From positions 744,001 to 808,000 of the forward strand of contig NZ_OY760059.1 in the NCBI RefSeq assembly GCF_963662885.1: a stretch of 64,000 bases of DNA. Reading direction: 5' to 3'. Below are positions 8,335 to 16,454 of this stretch, piece by piece. Below the pieces are notes generated by a model that was given only the letters and a program-made list of their open reading frames with translations, ran no database searches and was not told where the DNA came from. Source of the stretch: an uncultured Pseudodesulfovibrio sp. GTDB taxonomy: Bacteria; Desulfobacterota; Desulfovibrionia; Desulfovibrionales; Desulfovibrionaceae. Both the position numbers and the translations under genes were made by a program. Each line of letters opens with the position of its first letter. Position 1 is the stretch's first letter.

Positions 8335-8892
8335 ATGAAAAAGGTTGCACAGACCCTGTCCGCAAAAGCGGTCTTCGTTCTGTTTGTCCTGTTGTCGGCC
8401 ATGGGGCCGCTGTCCGGCTGTGCCGTGGTAGCTCCGCTGCTCGGTGTGGGCGGTTTTGCGTTTGCGCCCTTGCAGTATGCCTCCACGGCCTACACCATCG
8501 GCGAGTTCACCTACCAGTATGCGGCCAACGACAAGACGCCCGACCAGGTTGTTGAGGACAAGTACAACGACATGGTCAGCGGCAAGGCCTTCGAGCTGCC
8601 CGAGTATCTTCATTCCGAACCTGCCGGTCCGCAATCCCCGGTCATGACCGCCGAGGCCGATGTGGCGGAACCCTCCATCGATCAGGGCCCGGCGCTGTCC
8701 GAAGAGGCGCGCCGCAAACGCATCGAAAATATTCTCGGCCATCGCCGCGCCCAGTTCGAGCGCCTCGAAATGCGCCGTATGGCCTTTCTCCAGACCACTC
8801 CATCCCGACAGACCCTCAGCTTCAACCAGGCCACCCAAACCGGTACTCCCGATCTCGTCCAGGCCACCGGTTCGCAGGTCTCGCTGGACTAG
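8335..8892 (+). CDS. Putative lipoprotein
   Basis: 185-residue predicted lipoprotein. The N-terminus has a basic start (MKKVAQTLSAK), a hydrophobic core (VFVLFVLLSAMG) and a lipobox-like PLSGC at about residue 29, followed by a Gly/Ala/Val-rich segment. The rest is polar, with a charged helix (EEARRKRIENILGHRRAQFERLEMRRM). No known domain is recognised. ATG 8335 is chosen because the signal peptide starts there and GGAGA lies just upstream; an in-frame ATG at 8278 would add 19 non-signal-like residues. It appears monocistronic, and is followed by a composite intergenic repeat. Confidence 0.7.
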   Translation: MKKVAQTLSAKAVFVLFVLLSAMGPLSGCAVVAPLLGVGGFAFAPLQYASTAYTIGEFTYQYAANDKTPDQVVEDKYNDMVSGKAFELPEYLHSEPAGPQSPVMTAEADVAEPSIDQGPALSEEARRKRIENILGHRRAQFERLEMRRMAFLQTTPSRQTLSFNQATQTGTPDLVQATGSQVSLD

Positions 8893-8914
8893 CGCGGGTA
8901 CAAAAGCCAGGCCC

Positions 8915-9010
8915 CGGCGGCTGAAGGACCTTTTCAGAAAAAGGTTCTTCAGCATCTCCCAAACTTCTTGGTCCCGCTTCACGGGGGCGTGTCTTGCCCC
9001 ATCGCAGATC
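8915..9010 (+). repeat. Composite intergenic repeat, copy 1
   Basis: Copy of a dispersed element recognised by GGCGGC, then a hairpin core (ACCTTTTCAGAAAAAGGTT) and the trailing CTCCCAAACTTCTT. Related copies lie at 10404-10520, 25768-25822, 26064-26147, 53428-53512 and, more diverged, 61974-62075. It sits between the lipoprotein gene and the 3' end of umuC, where it could also act as a transcript end. Confidence 0.6.
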
Positions 9011-9057
9011 GGCATGAGGGGAGGCGTGCTTTTCTCGGCCTTCTCAGTGTCCAACCC

Positions 9058-10332
9058 TCACTTGGCCAGCACGGTTAGTATTTCTTCCCATACGGTGGTG
9101 TAGCGGGGTGAGCGCATTTCGCGTTTCATGCGCCAGTCGCGGGTGACGCCCGAGGCGGCGAAGGACACGGTGTCGCGTCCCCATCGTTGGTTGACGTGGT
9201 CCACGGCGCGCATGAGCGGTCCGTCGCCGGGGCGGTTGTTGGGGGGCAGGGCGAGCAGGTTGAGCCAGCGGCCGTGTTCGGGTTCCAGCCCCGAGAGCAT
9301 GACGCCGCATTTCTTGTACTGGTAGCCGTGTTTGAAGATGCGCTCCATGCCGCTTCTGGCTGCCCGGATCAGGGTCGGAGTGTGGGCCGTGGACACGGCC
9401 AGGGGCACGGACAGGGCGTTGGAATATTGCGGCTGGCCGAGCTTGAATTTGTTGGTCTGCAGGAAAACCATGATGTTCGCGGCCACGGTGCCCTGTTTGC
9501 GCAGTTTCTCGGCGGCCCGGGTGGTGTATTGGGCCGTGGCTTCGAGCATGTGGTCGAGCCGCGTTACCGGCTGTCCGAAGGAGCGCGACGAAACGATGGT
9601 CTTCTTGTCCACCGGTCCGGCCTGGAAGCCGTGACAGGGAAATCCGCGCAGTTCCAGCAGGGTATGCAGCCCGGTGACGGTCATCTTTTTCTGTACCCAG
9701 TCCCGTTTCAACTCCCGGAACTTGAGCGCGTCGGTCACGCCCATGGCGCGCAGCCGTTTGGCGTGACGCGGGCCAATGCCCCAGACGTCGCCGATGTCGG
9801 TCCAGCGCAGCACCCGGTCCGGGGCCGGACTGGCCATGAGGTCGAACACCCCCCGACAGCGCGGTTGTTTCTTGGCGAACCGGTTGGCCAGCTTGGCCAG
9901 GGTTTTGGTCTGGGCGATGCCCACGGATACCGGGATACCTGTCCAGGCCAGAACTGTGGCCCGCACGCGTCGTGCGTATGCCTCGGCCCCGCCCGGCACG
10001 CCGCTCAGGTCGCAGAATGCCTCGTCGATGGAATAGACCTCCACACCCGGACAGAACCTTGAGAGAATCTGCATCACCCGCGCGGACAGATCCCCGTACA
10101 GCGCGTAGTTGGACGAGAATACGGCCACACCATGCCGCTCCAGCAGCGACCGGCATTTGAAATACGGCGTGCCCATGCCGATGCCCAATGCCTTGGCCTC
10201 CCCGGATCGCGCGATCACGCACCCATCGTTGTTCGACAAGACCACCACCGGCCGCCCGTTCAACTCCGGCCGGAACGCCCGCTCGCACGACGCATAAAAA
10301 TTGTTGCAGTCAATCAACGCATAACTGGCCAT
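9058..10332 (-). CDS. umuC: UmuC, Y-family DNA polymerase V catalytic subunit
   Basis: 424-residue translesion DNA polymerase subunit. Y-family landmarks are present: ALIDCNNFYASCERAF at the N-terminus (first catalytic Asp), VVVLSNNDGCVIARS, VYSIDEAFCDL (second acidic pair), PVSVGIAQTKTLAKLAN, then a helix-hairpin-helix region DVWGIGPRHAKRL and the little-finger domain with SRSFGQPV. The C-terminal DUF4113-type tail (RDTVSFAASG and RRxSP-like MRSPRYTT) is intact, so the protein is full length. It would work with processed UmuD to bypass DNA damage. Its partner umuD lies upstream on the same strand but 484 bp away rather than overlapping. Confidence 0.95.
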   Translation of the reverse strand: MASYALIDCNNFYASCERAFRPELNGRPVVVLSNNDGCVIARSGEAKALGIGMGTPYFKCRSLLERHGVAVFSSNYALYGDLSARVMQILSRFCPGVEVYSIDEAFCDLSGVPGGAEAYARRVRATVLAWTGIPVSVGIAQTKTLAKLANRFAKKQPRCRGVFDLMASPAPDRVLRWTDIGDVWGIGPRHAKRLRAMGVTDALKFRELKRDWVQKKMTVTGLHTLLELRGFPCHGFQAGPVDKKTIVSSRSFGQPVTRLDHMLEATAQYTTRAAEKLRKQGTVAANIMVFLQTNKFKLGQPQYSNALSVPLAVSTAHTPTLIRAARSGMERIFKHGYQYKKCGVMLSGLEPEHGRWLNLLALPPNNRPGDGPLMRAVDHVNQRWGRDTVSFAASGVTRDWRMKREMRSPRYTTVWEEILTVLAK

Positions 10333-10403
10333 GAATGCAATGCCTCCGGGCTTCAGACGTTCGCGAGTCCTCGAACGTTACGGATGAGGACAGCAGCGAT
10401 CGG

Positions 10404-10462
10404 CCGGGGGAAGGGGGAAAGGAAACCCTTTGAAAAGGGCTTTCCTTTCCCCCTTCCCCCGG
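10404..10462. repeat. 22-bp perfect hairpin with homopurine/homopyrimidine arms
   Basis: Left arm 10404-10425 (CC then GGGGGAAGGGGGAAAGGAAA) pairs perfectly with right arm 10441-10462, and the 15-base middle (CCCTTTGAAAAGGGC) folds again. Apart from two bases the left arm is all purine. It overlaps the start of a composite intergenic repeat copy (10404-10520). In either RNA it would make a very stable stem within the umuD-umuC transcript region. Confidence 0.7.
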
Positions 10463-10629
10463 ACCCCCATCCCCCTTTCCTTCCTAAACTTCTTATGTCC
10501 GCTTCGCGGGGCGGCGCGCCGAATGAGCCCTCGCCGCATCAACGAGCCAAGGTCCTCGCTGAACCTCTCCCAAATGGAGTGAATCGGGTGCACCGCACCC
10601 GACAGCGGCTCTCTCCTCCGCGCTGGTAC

Positions 10630-10807
10630 AATGCTTTTGAGAGTGGTGTAGCTGTGCATTTTTAAGTGAATTGTAGGCGAGTCTTCGAGCCGTACAAGAT
10701 CTTATGCCCCAGGTACAGACCCGGCCGCGACAACCACAGCGTAGCTGTCTACATGAGGATTGGCGCGGCCGGAAAAAATGTGCAGATGCGCCGCTATCGG
10801 AAGCTGC
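10630..10807 (-). repeat. Large hairpin element, copy C (minus orientation)
   Basis: Read on the minus strand it has the same order as copies at 12725-12846 and 51447-51565: a lead with TTCCGATAGCGG, CATCTGCACATTTTTT, a GC-rich stem arm (CCGGCCGCG), the conserved core AATCCTCATGTAG...CTACG, the complementary arm CGCGGCCGG, then AAAAATGCACAGCTAC and CCACTCTCAAAAGC. This copy carries about 55 extra bases between the second arm and AAAAATGCAC. It lies between umuD and umuC. Confidence 0.75.
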
Positions 10808-10816
10808 CCCTCACCC

Positions 10817-11278
10817 TTAAACCTTATGAACTACGTGGAGGACGACTCCCCAGACCTGAAAATCCGTCTCCTCCGAGAGCGGAATCGCTACATAGTCCGG
10901 ATTCTCCGGGGCGAGCTCCAGACCTATCGGCGTCCGTCTTAGCCGCTTCACCGTGAACTCCCCGTCCACCAAGGCAATAATGATATTGCCCGGCTTGGGG
11001 TCCAGGGAGCGGTCCACCACCAGGAGGTCGCCGTGGTGGATGCCCGCGCCGATCATGGAGTCGCCGGATACGCGCACGAAATAGGTCGCTTCCGGGCGTG
11101 CCACCAGGTGCTCGTTCAGATCCAGCCGTTTCTCCAGGTACTCCTCGGCGGGCGACGGGAACCCGGCCGGGACCGACTCTCCGGCCAGGGGCACGGCCAG
11201 CCGCGACCTGAAATCAGGCCGGGCCACGGCCCGCACCCATCGACCGGTCGGCACCGCCGTTTGCAGACAAGAATTCAT
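10817..11278 (-). CDS. umuD: UmuD, self-cleaving DNA polymerase V subunit
   Basis: 153-residue LexA/UmuD-family protein. The RecA-stimulated autocleavage site is visible as VPAGFPSP (Ala38-Gly39; E. coli UmuD has Cys-Gly). The Ser-Lys dyad is Ser74 in SGDSMIGAGI and Lys111 in FTVKRL, 37 residues apart as in E. coli. The LexA-fold peptidase strands (DLLVVDRSL, GNIIIALVDGEF) are complete. Cleaved UmuD' partners UmuC to form Pol V. Two tandem 16-bp dyads at 11291-11351 upstream are candidate SOS operators. Between this gene and umuC lies a repeat-filled 484-bp gap. Confidence 0.95.
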   Translation of the reverse strand: MNSCLQTAVPTGRWVRAVARPDFRSRLAVPLAGESVPAGFPSPAEEYLEKRLDLNEHLVARPEATYFVRVSGDSMIGAGIHHGDLLVVDRSLDPKPGNIIIALVDGEFTVKRLRRTPIGLELAPENPDYVAIPLSEETDFQVWGVVLHVVHKV

Positions 11279-11290
11279 GTACTATCCTTT

Positions 11291-11351
11291 ATTGTCAATC
11301 TTGATAAAACATTTTCTGCAATACGGGTAAAATTGTCAATATTAATAAAAC
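11291..11351 (-). promoter_or_regulatory. Tandem dyad operator upstream of umuD
   Basis: Two nearly identical 20-bp blocks, 11291-11310 (ATTGTCAATCTTGATAAAAC) and 11332-11351 (same with two changes), begin 41 bp apart, about four helical turns. Each contains an imperfect palindrome TTGTCAA-NN-TTRATAA. They sit directly upstream of umuD (start 11278), whose homologues are LexA-controlled. A LexA-type repressor site is therefore likely, but the site does not match the E. coli SOS box. Confidence 0.55.
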
Positions 11352-11510
11352 AAAAAGTTGTCGTACCGGTGTTGGTCAGGGGCGGGAAAATGGCGGCGTG
11401 CCGGGCCGGACGGCTTGCAATCGCGGCTGAAATCATGCACGTTTTCTTTCGCTATACCAATACATGCGGCCCGTGGACGGCCGATACAATGTTTCCATAT
11501 CGGAGGAAAG

Positions 11511-12644
11511 ATGAAGCGACGCGACTTTTTGAGCAAGGCGGCCATCGCCGGGCTGGCGGGCGGCACCGCCCTGCTGGCGGCTTGCAACGACGACACCAAG
11601 AAAGCGGGCGAGGCCAATCAGGCCGCGGCTCCGGCTCAGGTAGGCAAGACCGTGCACTGGAAGATGGTCACCACCTGGCCGCCCAAGTTCCCCATTCTGC
11701 AGACCGGAGCCGAGGACCTGGCCAAGCGGGTTGAGGTCATGAGCAACGGCCGCATGAAGATCGACGTTTACGCGGCCAACGAGCTGGTGCCCGGTCTGGG
11801 CGTGTTCGACGCCGTGTCCCAGGGCACCGCCGAATGCGGTTCCGGCTCCCCCTACTACTGGGCGGGCAAGGACCCGGCGTGTCAGTGGTTCTCCGCCGTT
11901 CCCTTTGGCCTGAACGCCCAGGGCCTGAACGCCTGGTTTTATTCCGGCGGCGGTCTGGACCTGTGGGACGAGGTCTACGGCCAGTTCAACCTCATCGGCC
12001 GCCCCATGGGCAACACCGGTGTGCAGATGGCCGGTTGGTTCAACCGCGAGATCAACTCCATCGACGATTTCAAGGGCCTCAAGATGCGCATCCCTGGCCT
12101 GGGCGGCAAGGTCATCGCCCGCGCGGGCGGCACGGTCGTGCTCCTGCCCGGCGGCGAGATTTTCACTTCGCTTGAGCGCGGCGTGATCGACGCCACCGAG
12201 TGGGTCGGCCCCCTGCATGATCTGCGCATGGGCTTCTACCAGGCTGCCAAGTACTACTACACCCCGGGCTGGCACGAGGGCGGCAGCTGTTTGGACGTCA
12301 TGTTCAACAAGGACAAGTTCAACGCCCTGCCCTCCGACCTCAAAGCCATCTGCGAGGCCGCCGCGGCCCAGACCAACATGCAGGCCCTGTGCGACTTCGA
12401 GGCCCAGAACGGCGCGGCCCTCAAGGAGCTGGTCGAGAAGCACCACGTCGAGGTCCGCAAGCTCTCCCCCGAGACTCTGGCCGACCTGCGCGTTCTGGCT
12501 CGCGAAGTGGTCGCCGAAGAGGCCGCCAAGTCGCCCATGGCCACCAAGGTCGCCAAGGGCTTCAACGAGTTCCAGAAGCAATGGGGCTCCTGGGCCGACG
12601 TTTCGTCGCGCACCTACTTCGACACCATGTCCATCGGCGCCTAG
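11511..12644 (+). CDS. dctP: TRAP transporter substrate-binding protein (DctP/TakP type)
   Basis: 377-residue extracytoplasmic receptor. The N-terminus MKRRDFLSKAAIAGLAGG has a twin-arginine-like RRDF motif, followed by a lipobox LLAAC at about residue 25, suggesting a Tat- or Sec-exported lipoprotein. The mature part shows the DctP fold: VHWKMVTTWPPKFP, ANELVPGLGVFDAVSQGTAECGSGSPYYW, the conserved substrate-contact region FKGLKMRIPGLGGKV with its Arg, and IFTSLERGVIDATEWVGP. The sequence pattern (YYW, FGLNAQGLNAW) is closest to TakP-type receptors for 2-oxo acids and lactate; substrate is inferred. ATG 11511 follows GGAGGAAAG. The membrane subunits dctQM lie about 4 kb away on the other strand. 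Confidence 0.9.
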   Translation: MKRRDFLSKAAIAGLAGGTALLAACNDDTKKAGEANQAAAPAQVGKTVHWKMVTTWPPKFPILQTGAEDLAKRVEVMSNGRMKIDVYAANELVPGLGVFDAVSQGTAECGSGSPYYWAGKDPACQWFSAVPFGLNAQGLNAWFYSGGGLDLWDEVYGQFNLIGRPMGNTGVQMAGWFNREINSIDDFKGLKMRIPGLGGKVIARAGGTVVLLPGGEIFTSLERGVIDATEWVGPLHDLRMGFYQAAKYYYTPGWHEGGSCLDVMFNKDKFNALPSDLKAICEAAAAQTNMQALCDFEAQNGAALKELVEKHHVEVRKLSPETLADLRVLAREVVAEEAAKSPMATKVAKGFNEFQKQWGSWADVSSRTYFDTMSIGA

Positions 12645-12669
12645 TCCGGCGCATCGACGCAAAAACAAG

Positions 12670-12705
12670 GCGCGGCTGCCCCTTCGGGTGGCCGCGTCTT
12701 TTTTT
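12670..12705 (+). terminator. Rho-independent terminator of dctP
   Basis: A GC-rich stem (GCGCGGCTGCCC / GGGTGGCCGCGT around a TTC loop) is followed by TCTTTTTTT, 26 bases after the dctP stop. Confidence 0.85.
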
Positions 12706-12724
12706 GCGCCTCGCGCCGGAGTGT

Positions 12725-12846
12725 CGGCTTCGGATAGCGGCGGATCTGCGTATTTTTCGAGGAAACGTCCGATCCTCACGTAGAGGGACTACGCTGCGGT
12801 CGGCCGTCCCCTCGAAAAATGCACATCTCCACCACTCTCCAAAGCC
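12725..12846 (+). repeat. Large hairpin element, copy A
   Basis: Contains TTCGGATAGCGGCGGATCTG, a stem arm TTTTTCGAGG, the conserved core GATCCTCACGTAG-AGGGA-CTACGCTGCGG, the complementary arm CCTCGAAAAA, then TGCACATCTCCACCACTCTC. Its stem arms differ from copies B and C (CGAGG/CCTCG instead of CCGGCCGCG/CGCGGCCGG) yet still pair, so structure is conserved more than sequence. Confidence 0.8.
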
Positions 12847-12983
12847 TCGGTACGGCGATGGGGGCGTGCGGGCGCGAGGGGAGGTGCTGGCGGCACGGCG
12901 CTGCGCTGGTGCCGCTTGGGGGCTTGGTGTGGGGACGTTGCTGGCGCAACGTCCGGGTTAGGATCAGCTGTATCCTTAAGCTA

Positions 12984-14306
12984 TTATGCCTTGGCCGGGG
13001 TTCTTTGGGGGAGGAGGGCGGCGGTGGACAGGGCCAGGGAGAGGCCGACCCCGGCGAAGCTGAAGAGCTTGAGGCCGGTCCAGGCGGCGGCGATGCCCAG
13101 GGTGCCTCCGGCGAGCATGGCCAGGAGCATGGTGCGCGGATTGATGGGGCGTTTGCCCCAGGCCAGGATGGCCACGAACATGGGGGCGACCACGCCGCAG
13201 ACATAGATGTCGTTGGCGGCCAGGAGCAGGGACAGGATGGAGCCGCCGGACTTGGCCACGACCAGCGCGCCCAGGCCGATGCCGAGCATGAGCAGGCGGC
13301 AGCGGGCCGTGCTTTTGCCGCCGATGAGGTCGTGTTCCAGGATGGTGGCCGCCGTGATCAGGCAGGAGTCGGCCGAGGAGACGATGGCCGAGAGCAGGGC
13401 GAAGATGAGCGCGGTTCCGGCCCAGGCTGGCATGACCGAGGGCACGACCTGCGTCAGGATGGAGTCCGCATCCGTCCCGGCCGGGGCAAGGCCTCGGGCG
13501 AACAGGCCGATGCAGACGATGAGCACGGCGGACAGGGCAATGCCCGCGCTGCCGAACAGGGCGCCCTGTCTGGCCTGCCGTTCGGTGCGGGCCGAGAAAA
13601 GGCGTCCGAAGAGCATGGGGCAGACCACGTAGCTGCCGCCCACGATGAGCATGAAATAGGTCCATTTGGACATGGGGAACGCCTCGTTGGTCCATTGCAG
13701 GTCCATGTCGGTCAGGGAGACCGGAGAGGCTGTGGCCGTGTAGTAGAGGGCCAGTCCGAGTCCGGCCGCGACCAGGCCGTACTGGACCACGTCGCTCTTC
13801 ATGATCGAGTTTTGGCCGCCGAGCAGGGTGTAGGCGGTGATGGCCGCCGCGCAGGCCATGAGCGCCGTGGAATAGTCCATGCCGGAAAGGGCGGTGGCCG
13901 CCTTGGCAGCGGCGATGTACTGGGCTGCCAGGATCGAGGCCCAGGCCGGGACGATGATCAGGGCGGTCAGCCTGCGCGTGGCGGGCGAGATGAACTTTTC
14001 GGCCATGTCGGGCAGGGTGCAGACCCCGCTTTTGCGCACCTTGGCCGCCAGCAGGGAGCCGAGCACGAGCAGGCCGGCCGCGCCCGAGCCGAGCCACCAG
14101 AAGGCGGGCGTTCCCGCGGAAAAGGCCAGGCCGGTCATGCCGATGGTCGCCGACGCCCCCACGCAGGAGGCCACGATGGACACCCCGACCACGCCGGCCC
14201 CGCGATGCCGCCCGGCTACAGCGAAGTCCTCGAAATCCTTGCGCTTGGCGTATTCATAGACGCCCATTCCGATGAACAGGGCGAAATACAGGGCGAGCAG
14301 GGTCAT
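12984..14306 (-). CDS. Sodium:solute symporter family protein
   Basis: 440-residue inner-membrane protein with 12 to 13 predicted helices and the SSS (LeuT-like) pattern: short N-terminal helix ending YEYAKRKDFEDFAVAGR, GASATIGMTG in the first discontinuous helix, ALIFALLSAIVSSADSCLITAATI carrying the conserved SSADS-like Na+-site serines, and a final hydrophobic pair. Substrate cannot be read from sequence. ATG 14306 follows GTAAGGAGAC. It starts 11 bases after the bioDA fusion stop on the same strand, so co-transcription is likely, hinting at import of a biotin precursor or cofactor-related solute; this is inference from position only. Confidence 0.85.
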   Translation of the reverse strand: MTLLALYFALFIGMGVYEYAKRKDFEDFAVAGRHRGAGVVGVSIVASCVGASATIGMTGLAFSAGTPAFWWLGSGAAGLLVLGSLLAAKVRKSGVCTLPDMAEKFISPATRRLTALIIVPAWASILAAQYIAAAKAATALSGMDYSTALMACAAAITAYTLLGGQNSIMKSDVVQYGLVAAGLGLALYYTATASPVSLTDMDLQWTNEAFPMSKWTYFMLIVGGSYVVCPMLFGRLFSARTERQARQGALFGSAGIALSAVLIVCIGLFARGLAPAGTDADSILTQVVPSVMPAWAGTALIFALLSAIVSSADSCLITAATILEHDLIGGKSTARCRLLMLGIGLGALVVAKSGGSILSLLLAANDIYVCGVVAPMFVAILAWGKRPINPRTMLLAMLAGGTLGIAAAWTGLKLFSFAGVGLSLALSTAALLPQRTPAKA

Positions 14307-14316
14307 GGCGGTCTCC

Positions 14317-16305
14317 TTACTGGTGGGCGCGAGCCGTGATGGCGTCGTGTACGGCCGCCCCAAGGCGGGCCGTCTCGTCCCGGTTGATGATGTACGGCGG
14401 CATGGCATAGATGAGCTTGCCAAAAGGCCGAAGCCACACGCCGTGGTTCACGAAAAATTCCTGCAGGGCAGGCACGTTGACCGGCTTCTCCATCTCGACC
14501 ACGCCGATGGCTCCGAGGACGCGGACGTCGGCCACGCCCGGCAGTTCGCGGCACGGGCCGAAGCTTTCCTTGAGCCAGCCTTCCACTGCACTAACCTGCT
14601 CCTGCCAGTGATTTTGTTTGAGTATGCCCAGGCTGGCCCGGGCCACGGCGCAGGCCAGCGGGTTGCCCATGAAGGTCGGGCCGTGCATGAATACACCGCC
14701 ATCCGAGGAGATGGTCCGGGCCACGTCCCCGGTGGCCAGGACGGCGGCAAGGGTCATGGTCCCACCGGTCAGGGCCTTGCCCACGCACAGGATGTCCGGC
14801 GTAACGCCGCTCCACTCGCAGGCGAACAGCTTGCCCGTCCGGCCGAACCCGGTGGCGATCTCATCCAGGATGAGCAGCACGCCGTGTTCGTCGGCCAATC
14901 GGCGCAACCGGCGCAGAAATTCCGGGTGGTAAAAGCGCATGCCCCCCGCGCCCTGGACAATGGGCTCCACGATGATGGCCGCGATCTCGTCCCGGCGCTC
15001 GAGGAAGAGGCGTTCCGTCTCCCGGAAGCATTCGGGGTCGAACGGCTGGTGGAACGGAGAGTCGGGCACGGGCGCGAATATCTGTTTGGGAAGCAGACCG
15101 GAAAAAAGATGGTGCATGCCGTTGTCCGGGTCGCACACGGACATGGCCCCGCAGGTGTCCCCGTGGTAGCCGCCACGCACCGTGAACAGCTTCGTGCGCG
15201 CGGTTTCGCCTTTGGCCTGCATGTATTGAAGCGCCATCTTGATGGCCGCTTCCACGCTGACCGAGCCGGAGTCGGCGAGAAAGACGTGTTCCAGCCTGTT
15301 CGGCGCCAACTCTAGAAGATCTCGGCACAACCCGATGGCTGGGTCGTGGGTCAGCCCGCCGAACATGACGTGGGGCATGCGGCCCAACTGCTCGCGGGCG
15401 GCCCGGATCAGCTCCGGGCGGGCGTAGCCGTGGATGGCGCACCACCAGGAAGCCATGCCGTCGACGAGCTCGCGGCCGTCGTCCAGAACAATGCGCGCGC
15501 CCCGGGCCGAGCGGACCTTGTTGACCGGCAGGGGGGCCAGGGCCGAGGTGTAGGGATGCCAGATGTGGTCCCGGTCGAAATCGAGTCCGGTGTTGGTCTG
15601 CCTGGGCTGCGGTAGGCGGGCCAGGGCCTGGGCCGCGTGGGCCGAGACCTCGGCCACGGGAGCGCCTTCCAGATACGGAATATCGGCCAGGATGGGCGCA
15701 CTGCCCTGTTCCTCAAGGATTTTCACGTTGTCCCGGCGCAGCCATTCGTCTTCAGCGGTGGGCGGCGTGGGATTGGTCACGATCAGTCCGGCCACGTCCA
15801 GGCCGTGTCCGCGCAGGACCTCCACGGTCATGAGCGCGTGGTTGACCGCGCCCAGGCGGTTGCCCACCACCACGATGACGGGCAGATCAAGGCGTCGCAT
15901 CAGATCAAGCATGGTCAGCCCGTTGCCCAACGGTACGGCGGCTCCGCCCGCGCCCTCCACGAGCACGGTGTCGTAACCGTGGGCGAGCGTTTCGAGCCGG
16001 GCGGCGATGTGGGCGGGATCGAGCGTTTCACCGGCCATGTCGGCGGCCAGATGCGGGGAGCAGGCCGGGACGTACTTGCGGCAGCATGCCTCGGGGTAGC
16101 CGTCCGGGAAGTACGGTTCGGTAAAGCGGGCGTAGACGACGGGATCTTCGGCCACGAGTCGGCCGTCCTCCTCGGGGCAGCCGGTCTGGACAGGCTTCAG
16201 GGCCACGGCGCGGTGGCCGGCGTCCAGCAGGGCTCGGAGCAGGGCGGCGGTGGTCAGTGTCTTGCCGACATCGGTGTCGGTGCCGGTGATGAAGTATCCG
16301 TTCAT
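14317..16305 (-). CDS. bioDA: Fused dethiobiotin synthetase / DAPA aminotransferase (BioD-BioA)
   Basis: 662-residue bifunctional biotin-synthesis enzyme. Residues 1 to about 225 are BioD: P-loop GTDTDVGKT, VALKPVQTG, VEGAGGAAVPL. From about residue 240 the BioA domain begins with DRDHIWHPYTS; it contains GGYHGDT, ILDEIATGFGRTGK, the PLP lysine in CVGKALTGG, and GPTFMGNPLACAVA. Together they convert 7-keto-8-aminopelargonate to dethiobiotin. Both halves look complete with no degenerated motif. ATG 16305 starts exactly at the BioD domain; the open frame to 16380 adds unlike sequence. The symporter gene follows by 10 bases. Fusions in this order are known in plants and fungi (BIO3-BIO1) and occur in some bacteria. 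Confidence 0.95.
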   Translation of the reverse strand: MNGYFITGTDTDVGKTLTTAALLRALLDAGHRAVALKPVQTGCPEEDGRLVAEDPVVYARFTEPYFPDGYPEACCRKYVPACSPHLAADMAGETLDPAHIAARLETLAHGYDTVLVEGAGGAAVPLGNGLTMLDLMRRLDLPVIVVVGNRLGAVNHALMTVEVLRGHGLDVAGLIVTNPTPPTAEDEWLRRDNVKILEEQGSAPILADIPYLEGAPVAEVSAHAAQALARLPQPRQTNTGLDFDRDHIWHPYTSALAPLPVNKVRSARGARIVLDDGRELVDGMASWWCAIHGYARPELIRAAREQLGRMPHVMFGGLTHDPAIGLCRDLLELAPNRLEHVFLADSGSVSVEAAIKMALQYMQAKGETARTKLFTVRGGYHGDTCGAMSVCDPDNGMHHLFSGLLPKQIFAPVPDSPFHQPFDPECFRETERLFLERRDEIAAIIVEPIVQGAGGMRFYHPEFLRRLRRLADEHGVLLILDEIATGFGRTGKLFACEWSGVTPDILCVGKALTGGTMTLAAVLATGDVARTISSDGGVFMHGPTFMGNPLACAVARASLGILKQNHWQEQVSAVEGWLKESFGPCRELPGVADVRVLGAIGVVEMEKPVNVPALQEFFVNHGVWLRPFGKLIYAMPPYIINRDETARLGAAVHDAITARAHQ

Positions 16306-16454
16306 GAGAAATGGTGGTTTGGCGCAGGTTCGTCCCTTATGCCGGGGCGCAACTCTACACCGGCCCGGGCAGGAGGGCAAGTCGGGCCGTAAGAAGGCAA
16401 TATAAACAGTTGTTTAGATCAACGTATGGCAAAACGATCAGGTGTTGGGACATG

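Larger units (their letters stand above)
10333..10816. other. Intergenic region splitting umuD and umuC
   Basis: 484 bp without a credible gene. It contains, in order from umuC: about 70 bp with no clear feature, a 59-base hairpin with a purine-only arm (10404-10462), the trailing part of a composite intergenic repeat (to about 10520), about 100 bp of unremarkable sequence with a small GTGCACCGCAC dyad, and one full copy of the large hairpin element on the minus strand (10630-10807). Short open frames here lie inside repeats and are not credible genes. Confidence 0.7.
12645..12983. other. Intergenic region between convergent dctP and the symporter gene
   Basis: 339 bp without a gene. It holds the dctP terminator (12670-12705), large hairpin element copy A (12725-12846) and about 135 bp of GC-rich sequence with a small hairpin at 12937-12953 (ACGTTGC/GCAACGT). 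No T-tract terminator is apparent for the leftward symporter gene. Confidence 0.6.

Noticed and set aside
10760..10942. Open frame starting MARPEKMCR, also present at 51310-51492 on the other strand
   Set aside because: Both are encoded by copies of the large hairpin element and overlap umuD or the livF end; the similarity comes from the repeat, not from a gene family.
11405..11425. Sigma-54-like GGGCCGG...TTGCA upstream of dctP
   Set aside because: The GG and GC elements are one base out of the required ten-base spacing and the -24 box is otherwise poor.
16400..16430. GTTGTTTAGATCAAC palindrome as a BirA operator before bioDA
   Set aside because: The match to known BirA sites (TTGTAAACC with GGTTAACAA-type halves) is poor; left as unassigned upstream sequence.
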